From Micromonospora sp. WMMA1947 (GTDB lineage Bacteria > Actinomycetota > Actinomycetes > Mycobacteriales > Micromonosporaceae), in contig NZ_CP114909.1 of assembly GCF_027497355.1 (NCBI RefSeq), positions 6,034,001-6,098,000 on the forward strand: DNA of 64,000 bases, written 5' to 3'. Below the pieces are notes generated by a model. It was given only the letters and a program-made list of their open reading frames with translations, made no database searches and was not told the DNA's origin. This document shows positions 1-8,714 of this stretch, piece after piece (positions within the stretch are counted from its first letter, which is position 1; the number at the start of each line of letters is the position of its first letter). The position numbers were made by a program, and so were the translations under genes.

Positions 1-910
1 CCGGCACGTCGACGGAGACGATCGCGCTGTCGCCCGGCGGGCGGCCCAGCCCGGCCAGGAACCGGTTGGCCAGCCCCACGTCGTACGCGCGCACCGCCTC
101 CGGATCGAGGTCGGCGAGCAGCTCCAGCGCCGGGGCGGCCCCGACGTAGCACAGCCAGGACGGGGAGATGTCGAACCGCCGGGCGTCGTCGGCCAGGCGC
201 AGCGGCATGCCGTAGTAGGAGGCGTGCGGGTCCTGGCCGGCGTACCACCCGGCCGCGTCCGGGCGCATCCGCTCGCGCAGTTCCGGCGCCAAGTAGGCGA
301 AGGCCGCGCCGCGCGGCGCCATCAGCCACTTGTACGCCCCCACCACCACCGCGTCCGCCCGGTCCGCGGCGAACGGCAGCCACCCGCACGCCTGCGTGGC
401 GTCGACCACCACGAACGCGCCGTGCGCGCGGGCCGCCGCGACGATCTCGTCGTACGCGGTGACGGTGCCGTCGGCGGACTGCACCACGCTGAACGCCACC
501 AGGTCGGTGTCGGCGTCGATCGCGTCGACCAGCCCCTCCAGCGGGACGGTGCGGACCCGCACCCCACGCTCCCGCTGGACCAGCCACGGAAACAGGTTCG
601 AGGTGAACTCGACCTCGGGCACCACCACGGTGGCCCCCGCCGGCAGGCCGGCCGCGATCGGCGCGACGAGCTGCGACACGGCGGAGCCGATGCTCACGTC
701 GGCGACGTCCACACCGGCCAGCCGGGCGAACGCGGCCCGGGACCGCCCGACCGACTCGTCCCACACCTCGAACGACACCCGCCCGGTCCGCCAGTCGGCG
801 AGCACCCGCTGCACGGCGTCCCACACCGGCTCGGGCGGCAGCCCGTAGGTGGCGGTGTTCAACCAGCCCGGTTCCGGCTGCCACAACTTCCGCGCCTGCT
901 CAAGCTCCAT
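1..910 (-). CDS. Class V aminotransferase, 5' part only (gene runs off the left edge)
   Basis: Reading leftward from the ATG at 910, the frame stays open to the window edge and gives about 300 residues of a PLP-dependent fold-type I enzyme of the class V (SufS/kynureninase/isopenicillin N epimerase) group. Visible landmarks are an N-terminal WLNTATYGLPPEPV, a DATQACGWLPF segment carrying the PLP-binding Asp, and GAYKWLMAPRG, whose Lys should form the Schiff base. The C-terminal small domain is outside the window. The substrate cannot be told from sequence. A related full-length enzyme lies at 41901-43127. Its 5' side is unusual: a run of GGGGGT hexamers and two palindromic repeats precede it. 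Confidence 0.85.
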   Translation of the reverse strand, partial: MELEQARKLWQPEPGWLNTATYGLPPEPVWDAVQRVLADWRTGRVSFEVWDESVGRSRAAFARLAGVDVADVSIGSAVSQLVAPIAAGLPAGATVVVPEVEFTSNLFPWLVQRERGVRVRTVPLEGLVDAIDADTDLVAFSVVQSADGTVTAYDEIVAAARAHGAFVVVDATQACGWLPFAADRADAVVVGAYKWLMAPRGAAFAYLAPELRERMRPDAAGWYAGQDPHASYYGMPLRLADDARRFDISPSWLCYVGAAPALELLADLDPEAVRAYDVGLANRFLAGLGRPPGDSAIVSVDVP

Positions 911-968
911 GCTCCCGACGCTAACCACCCCCACCCCAACCCCAACACCGCCAATCCCACCCCCGTGG

Positions 969-1004
969 CCCCCCACCCCCACCCCCACCCCCACCCCCAC
1001 CCCC
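969..1004 (-). repeat. (GGGGGT)n tract, candidate G-quadruplex upstream of the aminotransferase
   Basis: On the plus strand six runs of five or six C are separated by single A residues at 975, 981, 987, 993 and 999. On the minus strand, which is the sense strand of the aminotransferase starting at 910, this reads as six G-runs with single-T loops, the classic pattern for a very stable parallel G-quadruplex. It begins about 59 bp upstream of the start codon. It could therefore be in the promoter or in the mRNA leader. Confidence 0.75.
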
Positions 1005-1006
1005 GC

Positions 1007-1075
1007 CGATCTTGCACTTTCAGCCCCGACAAAAGGTGCAAACTCACCAACCGCAGGGCCGAAACTGCAAGATCG
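1007..1075. repeat. Palindromic repeat, family A, copy 1
   Basis: A 69-bp unit bounded by CGATCTTGCA and TGCAAGATCG. The outer 20 bases pair with about two mismatches. A second copy of exactly the same length, with the same termini and a partly conserved middle, lies at 24493-24561. Here it sits between divergent genes, so it is not acting as a simple terminator. Confidence 0.8.
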
Positions 1076-1098
1076 CGCGACGGGGGCACCCGCCCTGT

Positions 1099-1155
1099 CG
1101 ATCATGAAGTTGGCGCCGTCGGCGGTCCGATTTGTCGCCGCCAAGTTCATGATCG
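1099..1155. repeat. Palindromic repeat, family C
   Basis: A 57-bp unit bounded by CGATCATGAAGTTGGCG and a near-perfect inverted partner ending in TTCATGATCG. Its architecture matches the family A and B units (GATC-containing ends, GC-rich centre), but the sequence differs. Only one copy is seen in this window. Confidence 0.7.
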
Positions 1156-1357
1156 TCGCGCTGAGGGTGGGGGGAGGTGGGGCAGCGCTGCGGCGATCTC
1201 TGCGCGGATCCGGGGCAGGGGCCAGGTGGCCAGGTCAGGCAGGGAGTGGTGGCGGCGCAGCTGCCCGGCCGCGGCGCGCCGGGCAACACCACGACGGTAC
1301 GGGGACAGTGCGCCCCGGTCGTCCCGCAGTCGTGAAGGAAGTCTTCAGCAAAGACCC

Positions 1358-1401
1358 ATGTCGATGCAAGGTATCGACATAGATGAACGTCACGCTATAG
1401 G
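1358..1401 (+). promoter_or_regulatory. Candidate promoter and operator of the amidase gene
   Basis: A TCGACA box at 1374-1379 and a TATAGG box at 1396-1401 are separated by 16 bp, a plausible housekeeping-type promoter giving a leader of roughly 50 nt. A perfect 8-bp inverted repeat, ATGTCGAT / ATCGACAT with a 7-bp spacer, spans 1358-1380 and covers the upstream box. That is the expected place for a repressor site. No cognate regulator is identified. Confidence 0.5.
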
Positions 1402-1458
1402 GTGCGGCGAACCGGCGACGTGAGCCCAGTCGCCCCCTGCAGTGGACGAGGAGTGCCT

Positions 1459-3006
1459 GTGACGATTCGGAGACCGTCGCGTCGGGTGAGCCTGCTCGGC
1501 GGCGCCATGATCCTCATGCTCGGTTTGACCGGCCAGCCGGCCCAGGCCGCGCCGGAGCACCGCGCGCAGCCTCTCGCCGCCGCCTTCGCGCAGGCCGCAG
1601 CCGATTCCGACGTGCCGCGCGACCTGCTCGCCGCACTCGGGTACGCCGAGACCCGCCTGGACGGCCACGGCGGCGCGCCCAGCGCCTCCGGCGGATACGG
1701 CGTGATGCACCTGACCAGCAACCCGAAGGTGCGCACCCTCGACGAGGCCGCGCGCCGGACCCGGCTGGACCGCGCCGACCTGCGTACCCGGGACGCGGCG
1801 AACGTGGCCGGCGCGGCGGCGGTGCTGCGTTCCTACGCCGACGAGGCCGGGCTCAGCGCGGCGCAGCGCGACGACGTCAACCAGTGGTACGGCCCGATCG
1901 CCCGCTACGGCGGCGCGACCGACGCGGCCACCGCCCGGCTGTACGCCGACTCCGTGTACGACCTGCTCGCCCGGGGCTTCATCGCGACCACCGCCGGCGG
2001 CGAGGTCAGCGTGGACGGCCGTCCGGTCGCGCCCCAGCGGGGCCGGTACGCCGACGTGGCGCCGCTGGGCACCGGCGACTTCGGCACCCTGAGCACCGAC
2101 TACGGCCCGGCGGCCTGGGTGCCGGCCAACTCGTCCAACTACACGGTCTCCAGCCGCGAGTCGGCGTACCCGATCAACTACATCGTCATCCACACCATGC
2201 AGGGCAGCTACGCCGGCTCGATCAGCTGGTTCCAGAACGCCGCCGCCGGCACCAGCGCGCACTACCTGCTCCGCTCCTCCGACGGCGCGGTCACCCAGAT
2301 GGTGCGGGACAAGGACATCGCCTGGCACGCCGGCAACTGGACCTACAACACCCAGTCGATCGGCATCGAGCACGAGGGGTACGTCGACAACGCCTCCTGG
2401 TACACCGACGCGATGTACCGGTCGTCGGCGGCGCTGACCCGGTACCTGTGCGACAAGTACGGCATCCCGAAGACCCGCACCAACATCATCGGGCACAACC
2501 AGGTGCCGGGCGCCACGCACACCGACCCGGGTTCGAACTGGAACTGGACCTACTACATGCAGCTCGTCACCGGCGGCACCACGCCCCCACCGACCGCCTG
2601 GTCGACGATCGTGGACAACACCACCGCCGGCCGGTTCACCGCGAGCGCCAACTGGGGAACCTCGACGTACTCGGCGCAGCGCTACGGCGCCGACTACCGG
2701 TACGCCAACCCGGTCGCGGCCAGCGACACCGCCTGGTACAAGGTGAACATCCCGGCGACCGCCACCTACCGGGTGGAGGTCTGGTATCCGGCCGTGGCCG
2801 GCTACAACACCTCCACGCCGTACATCGTGGCGACGACCAGCGGCAACCAGACGGTCTCGGTGAACCAGAGCGCCAACGGCGGTGCGTGGCGGTCGCTGGG
2901 CACCTTCACCCTGGCCGCCGGGGACGCCAACAAGGTCGGTGTCAGCAGGTGGTCCGGCAGCACCGGGTACGTGATCGCCGACGCCATCCGCGTCACCCGC
3001 GTCTGA
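1459..3006 (+). CDS. Secreted N-acetylmuramoyl-L-alanine amidase with SLT-like and golvesin-like domains
   Basis: A peptidoglycan hydrolase, exported and acting in the cell wall. The chosen GTG at 1459 follows GACGAGGAG at suitable spacing. The N-terminus (basic MTIRRPSRR, then a hydrophobic stretch ending in AQAA) is a Sec-type signal peptide. Next comes a segment with YAETR and GGYGVMHL that resembles the catalytic core of lytic transglycosylase-like domains. An Amidase_2/PGRP domain follows (roughly residues 225-375), with zinc-ligand candidates in IVIHTMQG and GHNQVPGATHTDPG. The last 130 residues, ending in GYVIADAIRVTRV, match the golvesin/xanthan-lyase-type C-terminal module, probably a binding domain. 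The amidase assignment is strong. Activity of the N-terminal domain is inferred. Confidence 0.88.
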   Translation: MTIRRPSRRVSLLGGAMILMLGLTGQPAQAAPEHRAQPLAAAFAQAAADSDVPRDLLAALGYAETRLDGHGGAPSASGGYGVMHLTSNPKVRTLDEAARRTRLDRADLRTRDAANVAGAAAVLRSYADEAGLSAAQRDDVNQWYGPIARYGGATDAATARLYADSVYDLLARGFIATTAGGEVSVDGRPVAPQRGRYADVAPLGTGDFGTLSTDYGPAAWVPANSSNYTVSSRESAYPINYIVIHTMQGSYAGSISWFQNAAAGTSAHYLLRSSDGAVTQMVRDKDIAWHAGNWTYNTQSIGIEHEGYVDNASWYTDAMYRSSAALTRYLCDKYGIPKTRTNIIGHNQVPGATHTDPGSNWNWTYYMQLVTGGTTPPPTAWSTIVDNTTAGRFTASANWGTSTYSAQRYGADYRYANPVAASDTAWYKVNIPATATYRVEVWYPAVAGYNTSTPYIVATTSGNQTVSVNQSANGGAWRSLGTFTLAAGDANKVGVSRWSGSTGYVIADAIRVTRV

Positions 3007-3019
3007 GCGGCACGTCCCC

Positions 3020-3055
3020 GCTCGGCCCGGTCAGCTCACGTTGGCCGGGCCGAGC
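3020..3055. terminator. Hairpin between amidase and dnaE ends
   Basis: GCTCGGCCCGG at 3020-3030 and CCGGGCCGAGC at 3045-3055 form an 11-bp perfect stem. The loop contains the dnaE stop codon. It lies between two convergent genes and probably serves as a bidirectional terminator. Confidence 0.6.
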
Positions 3056-6000
3056 ACGCTCTTGAGATCACCCATCAGCGCGGTGGTGGGCGCGACCCGG
3101 AACGGGCCGAGGCGCAGCGTGGTGACCTTGCCGCCGTTGAGCAGCTTTACGTGCACCTCGGTGTCGCCGGGGTGCAGCACGAGCGTCTCCTTGAGCCGTT
3201 CCACCAGGGGCGGCGTGCAGCGGTGCACCGGGATGGTCAGCGTGACCGGCTTGTTGGCCGGGTTGCTGGTGACGTCCGGCATGGACATGTCCATCGCCAT
3301 GATGCGCGGGGTGTCGTCGCGCCGGTCGACCCGGCCCTTGACCACCACGATGGCGTCCTCGGCGATGTACTGCCCGATCACCTCGTACGTGTTCGGGAAG
3401 AACAGCGTCTCCACGCCACCGGCGAGGTCCTCCAGGGTGGCCGACGCCCAGGCCCGGCCCTGCTTGGTGACCCGGCGCTGTACACCGGAGAGGATGCCGG
3501 CCAGGGTGACCACCGCGCCGTCGGGCACGGTGCCCTCCTCGGACAGCGCGGCGATGGTGGTGTCGGCGGCCGCCCCGAGCACGTGTTCCAGGCCGAACAG
3601 CGGGTGGTCGGAGACGTACAGGCCGAGCATTTCGCGCTCGAACGCGAGCTTGTCGCGCTTGTCCCACTCCCCCTCGCCGATGACCGGCATGACGGTGGTG
3701 GTGCCGCCGGTCTCCGCCTCGCCGAAGCCGGCGCCGAACAGGTCGTACTGGCCGACCGCCTCCTTGCGCTTGACGTCGGCGTACGCGTCGATGGCGTCGG
3801 CGTGCACGGCGAGCAGGCCCTTGCGCGGGTGCTTGAGCGAGTCGAACGCCCCGGCCTTGATCAGCGATTCGATGGTCTTCTTGTTGCAGACCACGGCGTC
3901 GACCTTGGACAGGAAGTCGTAGAAGTCGGCGTAGTCGCCCTTCTCCTCGCGGCACCGCATGATCGAGGCGACCACGTTCGCGCCGACGTTGCGCACGGCG
4001 CCGAGACCGAAGCGGATCTCCTTGCCGACCGGGGTGAACGGCCCGGCCGAGGTGTTCACGTCCGGCGGGAGCACCTGGATGCGCATGCGGCGGCACTCGG
4101 ACAGGTACATGGCCATCTTGTCCTTGTCGTCACCGACGGAGGTGAGCAAGGCGGCCATGTACTCGGCCGGGTAGTGCGCCTTCAGGTACGCGGTCCAGTA
4201 GGAGACCAGACCGTACGCGGCGGAGTGGGCCTTGTTGAACGCGTAGCCGGCGAACGGGACCAGCACGTCCCACACGGCCTGGATGGCCTCGTCGGAGTAG
4301 CCGCGCTCGCGGCAGCCGTCCCGGAACGGGATGAACTCCTTGTCGAGGATCTCCTTCTTCTTCTTGCCCATCGCCCGGCGCAGCAGGTCGGCCTGGCCGA
4401 GCGTGTAGCCGGCGAGGATCTGGGCGGCGCGCTGCACCTGCTCCTGGTAGACGATCAGGCCGTAGGTGGGCGCGAGGATCTCGCGCAGCGGCTCCTCCAG
4501 CTCCGGGTGGATCGGGGTGATCTCCTGGAGGCCGTTCTTGCGCAGCGCGTAGTTGGTGTGCGAGTCCACGCCCATCGGGCCGGGCCGGTAGAGCGCCAGG
4601 ACGGCGGAGATGTCCTCGAAGTTGTCCGGTTTCATCAGCCGCAGCAGCGAGCGCATCGGCCCGCCGTCGAGCTGGAACACGCCGAGCGTGTCACCGCGGG
4701 CCAGCAGCTCGTACGCCGCCTTGTCGTCCAGCGGCAGGCCGAGCAGGTCCAGCTCCCGGCCGTGGTTGAGCTGGATGTTCTTCACCGCGTCGTCGATGAT
4801 CGTCAGGTTGCGCAGGCCGAGGAAGTCCATCTTCAGCAGCCCGAGCGACTCGCAGGTCGGGTAGTCGAACTGCGTGATGATGACGCCGTCGGAGTCGCGC
4901 CGCATCAACGGGATGTGCTCGATGATCGGCTCGGCGGACATGATGACGCCGGCGGCGTGCACACCGGTCTGCCGGATCAGGCCCTCGATGCCCTTGGCGG
5001 TCTCGATGACCTTCTTGACGTCCGGGTCGGACTCGTAGAGGCCGCGGATCTCGCCCGCCTCGGCGTAGCGGGGGTGCTTCGGGTCGAAGATGCCGGACAG
5101 CGGGATGTCCTTGCCCATCACCGCCGGGGGCATGGCCTTGGTGATCCGGTCGCCGACCGCGTACGGGTAGCCGAGCACCCGGGCCGAGTCCTTGATCGCG
5201 GCCTTCGCCTTGATCGTGCCGAACGTGGCGATCTGCGCGACCTTGTCCTCGCCCCACTTGTCGGTCACGTACTTGATGACCTCACCGCGCCGGCGCTCGT
5301 CGAAGTCGATGTCGACATCGGGCATGGAGACGCGCTCGGGGTTGAGGAACCGCTCGAAGATCAGGCCGTGCGGGATCGGGTCGAGGTCGGTGATGCCCAG
5401 CGCGTACGCCACCAGCGAGCCGGCCGCCGAGCCACGCCCCGGGCCGACCGCGATGCCCTGGCTCTTGGCCCACTGGATGAAGTCGGCGACCACGAGGAAG
5501 TACGACGGGAAGCCCATCTGGATGATGACGCCCAGCTCGTACTCGGCCTGGACGACGTGGCCCTCGGGGATGCCGTTGGGGAAGCGGCGCTTGAGCCCGG
5601 CGAACGTCTCCTTGCGGAACCAGGACTCCTCGGTCTCGCCCTCGGGGATCGGGAAGCGCGGCATCAGGTTGTGGAACGTGAACATGCCGGCCGGGTCGAC
5701 CTTCTCGGCCACCAGCAGCGTGTTGCGGCAGCCCTGCTGCCACAGCTCGGAGGAGTCGACGGCGCGCATCTGGTCGGCGGACTTGACGAAGTAGCCGCCG
5801 CCCTCGAAGCGGAACCGGTTCGGGTCGGCCACGTTGCTGCCGGTCTGGACGCAGAGCAGCACGTCGTGCGCCTCGGCCTGCGCCTCGTGGGTGTAGTGCG
5901 AGTCGTTCGTGACCACCGGCGGGACGTCGAGCTTGCGGGCGATCTCGGTGAGCCCGTCGCGGACCCGGCGCTCGATGTCGAGGCCGTGATCCATGATCTC

Positions 6001-6564
6001 CAGGAAGTAGTTGTCCTTGCCGAAGATGTCCTGGTACGCGGCGGCGACCTTGAGCGCCTCGTCGAACTGGCCCAGCCGCAGCCGGGTCTGCACCGCGCCG
6101 GAGGGGCAGCCGGTGGTGGCCATGATGCCCTCGGCGTGCTCGGCGATCAGCTCCATGTCCATCCGGGGCCACTTGACGTAGTGGCCCTCCATGGAGGCGC
6201 GGGAGTTGAGCTTGAACAGGTTGTGCAGGCCGTCGCGGTTCTTCGCCCACATGGTCATGTGGGTGATCGCGCCGTTGCCGGAGACGTCGTCGCTCTTCTG
6301 CTCGGGGCGGCCCCACTTGACCCGGGCCTTGTGGAAGCGCGACTCCGGCGCGACGTACGCCTCGACGCCGAGGATGGGCTTGACCCCGGCGTCCATGGCC
6401 TGCTTGTAGAAGTCGTTCGCGCCGTGCATGTTGCCGTGGTCGGTGATCGCCACCGCCGGCATGCCGAGCCGCGCCGCCTCGGCGAAGAGGTCCTTGAGCC
6501 GGGCCGCCCCGTCGAGCATCGAGTACTCGGTGTGTACGTGCAGATGCGCGAACGAATCGCCCAT
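3031..6564 (-). CDS. dnaE: DNA polymerase III alpha subunit
   Basis: The replicative DNA polymerase, 1177 residues, the usual size for DnaE1. The N-terminal PHP domain is visible in [13 protein letters not shown] (residues 7-19) and [10 protein letters not shown], with metal-binding His and Asp retained, as expected in actinobacteria where PHP proofreading has been described. The polymerase core follows with [17 protein letters not shown] near residue 380 and [12 protein letters not shown], which supplies the catalytic aspartates. The later part contains the helix-hairpin-helix/beta-clamp-binding region and an OB fold. Start at 6564 gives [15 protein letters not shown], in line with homologues. 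The gene stands alone, convergent with the amidase and divergent from padR. Confidence 0.97.
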   Translation of the reverse strand: MGDSFAHLHVHTEYSMLDGAARLKDLFAEAARLGMPAVAITDHGNMHGANDFYKQAMDAGVKPILGVEAYVAPESRFHKARVKWGRPEQKSDDVSGNGAITHMTMWAKNRDGLHNLFKLNSRASMEGHYVKWPRMDMELIAEHAEGIMATTGCPSGAVQTRLRLGQFDEALKVAAAYQDIFGKDNYFLEIMDHGLDIERRVRDGLTEIARKLDVPPVVTNDSHYTHEAQAEAHDVLLCVQTGSNVADPNRFRFEGGGYFVKSADQMRAVDSSELWQQGCRNTLLVAEKVDPAGMFTFHNLMPRFPIPEGETEESWFRKETFAGLKRRFPNGIPEGHVVQAEYELGVIIQMGFPSYFLVVADFIQWAKSQGIAVGPGRGSAAGSLVAYALGITDLDPIPHGLIFERFLNPERVSMPDVDIDFDERRRGEVIKYVTDKWGEDKVAQIATFGTIKAKAAIKDSARVLGYPYAVGDRITKAMPPAVMGKDIPLSGIFDPKHPRYAEAGEIRGLYESDPDVKKVIETAKGIEGLIRQTGVHAAGVIMSAEPIIEHIPLMRRDSDGVIITQFDYPTCESLGLLKMDFLGLRNLTIIDDAVKNIQLNHGRELDLLGLPLDDKAAYELLARGDTLGVFQLDGGPMRSLLRLMKPDNFEDISAVLALYRPGPMGVDSHTNYALRKNGLQEITPIHPELEEPLREILAPTYGLIVYQEQVQRAAQILAGYTLGQADLLRRAMGKKKKEILDKEFIPFRDGCRERGYSDEAIQAVWDVLVPFAGYAFNKAHSAAYGLVSYWTAYLKAHYPAEYMAALLTSVGDDKDKMAMYLSECRRMRIQVLPPDVNTSAGPFTPVGKEIRFGLGAVRNVGANVVASIMRCREEKGDYADFYDFLSKVDAVVCNKKTIESLIKAGAFDSLKHPRKGLLAVHADAIDAYADVKRKEAVGQYDLFGAGFGEAETGGTTTVMPVIGEGEWDKRDKLAFEREMLGLYVSDHPLFGLEHVLGAAADTTIAALSEEGTVPDGAVVTLAGILSGVQRRVTKQGRAWASATLEDLAGGVETLFFPNTYEVIGQYIAEDAIVVVKGRVDRRDDTPRIMAMDMSMPDVTSNPANKPVTLTIPVHRCTPPLVERLKETLVLHPGDTEVHVKLLNGGKVTTLRLGPFRVAPTTALMGDLKSVLGPANVS

Positions 6565-6712
6565 GCGTGGCGCCCCCCGGGTTGTGGATCAAGCTGCGTC
6601 GGAGTCGACCGACCCACCCTACCGAGGTGATCGTGCGGGCTCCACCGTCCGCGCCGAGGGTGGTCCGGGTCTCTCCGACTGGCCGGTGTACGGCACGCGA
6701 TGTTCTTGTCTA

Positions 6713-6741
6713 TTGCAATGGTGTGTGACACACAGTATCGT
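6713..6741 (+). promoter_or_regulatory. padR promoter with palindromic operator in the spacer
   Basis: TTGCAA (6713-6718) and TATCGT (6736-6741) are exactly 17 bp apart. The spacer contains the perfect odd palindrome GTGTGT-G-ACACAC at 6721-6733. The -10 box ends 7 bp before the padR ATG and there is no Shine-Dalgarno sequence, so the message is probably leaderless. A repressor bound to the palindrome would block RNA polymerase. Autoregulation by the PadR protein is the simplest reading. Confidence 0.6.
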
Positions 6742-6748
6742 GTTGGAC

Positions 6749-7090
6749 ATGGTCAGCGAAGAGGTCCTCCGGACCCACCTCCAGGAGCTACGACGCGGCA
6801 CTGTCGTGGTGGCCAGCCTGGTCGCCCTGCGCCGCCCCGACTACGGATACGCCCTGCTGCAACGGCTGGCCGCGCACGGCTTCGCGGTCGACGCCAACAC
6901 GCTCTACCCGCTGCTGCGCCGCCTGGAGGACCAGGGCCTGCTGACCAGCGAGTGGAACACCGAGGAGAGCCGGCCGCGCAAGTTCTACCGGACCAGCGAC
7001 GACGGCGAAGCCGTCCTGAACCGCCTGCTCGACGACATGAGCGCAGTGCGGACGTCCGTCACCGAACTGATCGAAGGAGCGGAACGATGA
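6749..7090 (+). CDS. PadR-family transcriptional regulator
   Basis: A 113-residue winged-helix repressor of the short PadR class. The core reads RRPDYGYALLQRL, then VDANTLYPLLRRLEDQGLL, the recognition-helix region with the TLYPLLRRLE signature of the family. After the wing (SRPRKFYRTSDDG) a C-terminal helix should mediate dimerisation. The ATG at 6749 begins MVSEEVLRTHLQELRRG. An upstream in-frame extension exists but runs through the promoter and is rejected. The stop overlaps the next start (ATGA), a translationally coupled arrangement typical of PadR paired with a HAAS-domain membrane protein. Confidence 0.92.
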   Translation: MVSEEVLRTHLQELRRGTVVVASLVALRRPDYGYALLQRLAAHGFAVDANTLYPLLRRLEDQGLLTSEWNTEESRPRKFYRTSDDGEAVLNRLLDDMSAVRTSVTELIEGAER

Positions 7091-8031
7091 GTTCCCTGAC
7101 CGACCGTTACGTCGCCGCCACCATGCGGGCCGTGCCCGCGCAGCGCCGCCTGGAACTCGCCGAGGAACTGCGCGGCTCCATCGCCGACATGATCGACGAC
7201 CGGACCTCGGGCGGGCAGGACCACGCCTCCGCCGAACGCGAGGTGCTCACCGAGCTGGGCCACCCGGAGAAGCTCGCGGCCCGCTACAGCGACCGCACCC
7301 TGCAACTCATCGGCCCGCGCTACTACCTGACCTGGTGGCGGCTGCTGCGGCTGCTGCTCACCTGGATCCCGGCGATCGTCGGCGTGCTCACCGGCGTCAC
7401 GAAGGCGCTCGTCGACGGCGAGCCGGGCGCGGCGATCGGCGCGGCCGTCGTCTCCGCGATGCAGACCGCGGTGCAGATCGCGTTCTGGGTCACGCTGGTG
7501 TTCGCCGTGCTGGAACGCACCCGCACGCCGCTCGGGCTGCCCGAGTGGACCGTCGACCAGCTCCCCGAGGAGACCCGGGAGCGGCAGATCAGCCACTCCG
7601 ACAGCATCGCCTCCGTGGTGTTCCTGCTCGCCACCATCGGCCTCCTGGTCGGCCAGCACTTCCAGCGCTGGACCACCGACGACGGCACCCGGCTGCCGGC
7701 GCTGGACCCGGCGCTCTGGAGCTTCTGGCTGCCGGCCCTGATCGTGGTGCTGCTGGCCACCGTCGGCCTGGAGATCGCCAAGTACCGCTCGGGCCGGTGG
7801 ACCTGGCCGCTGGTGGCGGTCAACGCGGTGCTCAACGTGGCGTTCGCCGCCCCGGTGCTCTGGCTGCTGGCCACCGACCGGCTGCTCAACCCGGAGCTGG
7901 TCGAGCGGTTCGCCTGGCTGCGCGACGGCGGGACCGTCGAGTTCGCCCGGGTGGCGGGCGCGGTGGTCGTGCTGGTCGCGATCTGGGACGTGATCGACAG
8001 CGCGATCAAGGCCGCCCGCGCCACCCGCTGA
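7087..8031 (+). CDS. HAAS-domain polytopic membrane protein
   Basis: A 314-residue protein overlapping padR by 4 bp. Residues 1-80 are a soluble helical segment (TDRYVAATMRAVPAQRR ... ELGHPEKLAARY) resembling the HAAS/DUF1700 signalling domain that accompanies PadR regulators. From about residue 85 there are several hydrophobic segments, including LLRLLLTWIPAIVGVLTGV, VVFLLATIGLLVG and FWLPALIVVLLATVGLEIA, interpreted as about six membrane helices. The family is thought to sense membrane state and act together with PadR. The specific signal is unknown. Confidence 0.8.
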   Translation: MSSLTDRYVAATMRAVPAQRRLELAEELRGSIADMIDDRTSGGQDHASAEREVLTELGHPEKLAARYSDRTLQLIGPRYYLTWWRLLRLLLTWIPAIVGVLTGVTKALVDGEPGAAIGAAVVSAMQTAVQIAFWVTLVFAVLERTRTPLGLPEWTVDQLPEETRERQISHSDSIASVVFLLATIGLLVGQHFQRWTTDDGTRLPALDPALWSFWLPALIVVLLATVGLEIAKYRSGRWTWPLVAVNAVLNVAFAAPVLWLLATDRLLNPELVERFAWLRDGGTVEFARVAGAVVVLVAIWDVIDSAIKAARATR

Positions 8032-8174
8032 AGCCGGGCCGATCCTCCGGCCGCCCTGGCACCCGTCGGTGCCGGGGCGGCCCGCCGTCGGCTGCCCGAC
8101 TCAGCGGCGGCGGCACGGTCGCCCCGGGCATAGCCTGGTCTTTCCGCACCACCGGCGAGCACTGGACACCCCTG

Positions 8175-8714
8175 ATGCCCCTCCCCGACGGCACGGACGA
8201 GCTGGCCCGCTCGGCCGCACGCGGCGACCGGCAGGCGCTCGACGCCCTGCTGGCCACCGTCCGGCCGGAGGTGCTGCGCCAGTGCGCCCGCCTGCTGCCG
8301 CACCGGCAGGACGCCGAGGAGGCATGCCAGGACACGCTGCTCGCGCTCGCCCACGGCATCGCCGGATTCGAGGGACGCTCGTCGTTCGACACCTGGCTGT
8401 ACCGGATCACCGCCAACCGGGCCCGTTCCACCTACCGCGCGCTGCGGCGGCGGTGGCAGCGGGAAGCCGGCGCCGTCCCGCTGCCGGACCCGCCCGACCC
8501 CCGCCGGACCAGCGTGGTGGCCGGCACCCGGCTCGACCTGCTCGACGCGCTCGACGCGGTCCCGCCGCAGCTCGCCGAGACGGTCACCCTGCGTGACGTG
8601 CTCGGGATGAGCTACCGGGAGATCGCCGACCTGCTCGACGTGCCCGAGGGCACCGTGAAGTCCCGCGTCCACGAGGCCCGCCGGCAGCTGCGCCGGCGGA
8701 TGTCCGATGCGTGA
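8175..8714 (+). CDS. ECF-type RNA polymerase sigma factor
   Basis: A sigma-70 family extracytoplasmic-function factor of 179 residues. Region 2 includes RQDAEEACQDTLLALAHG and FDTWLYRITANRARS, which bind core polymerase and the -10 element. Region 4 includes LRDVLGMSYREIADLLDV and EGTVKSRVHEARRQLRRR, the -35-recognising helix-turn-helix. The ATG at 8175 (MPLPDGTDELARS) fits family alignments, whereas the longer upstream frame overlaps the preceding gene and is rejected. No anti-sigma gene follows. Instead a secreted-protein gene overlaps its end by 8 bp. Confidence 0.9.
   Translation: MPLPDGTDELARSAARGDRQALDALLATVRPEVLRQCARLLPHRQDAEEACQDTLLALAHGIAGFEGRSSFDTWLYRITANRARSTYRALRRRWQREAGAVPLPDPPDPRRTSVVAGTRLDLLDALDAVPPQLAETVTLRDVLGMSYREIADLLDVPEGTVKSRVHEARRQLRRRMSDA

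Larger units (their letters stand above)
911..1458. other. Divergent intergenic region, repeat-rich
   Basis: This 548-bp gap separates the leftward aminotransferase from the rightward amidase. It holds a C/A-rich low-complexity tract (about 920-1004), two palindromic repeats (1007-1075 and 1099-1155), and the amidase promoter near 1358-1401. Long open frames cross it on both strands, but they contain the simple repeat and look like high-GC shadow frames, so I call no gene here. Confidence 0.7.

Noticed and set aside
969..1004. Resemblance to a CRISPR or telomere-like array
   Set aside because: The units are a 6-bp simple repeat without spacers, with no cas genes nearby.
849..1382. Pro/Thr-rich plus-strand frame through the simple repeat
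   Set aside because: Its composition is set by the hexamer repeat and the palindromes, not by protein selection.
224..1423. A 399-residue plus-strand frame covering the aminotransferase and the intergenic repeats
   Set aside because: Antisense to the class V aminotransferase and translates the CCCCCA repeat into a Pro/His run. No ribosome site or domain.
3151..6630. A 1159-residue open frame on the plus strand opposite dnaE
   Set aside because: It is antisense to a complete, motif-verified dnaE. In high-GC DNA the complementary frame rarely hits stops. Its translation is a repetitive Arg/Asp/Val/Leu mixture without domains.
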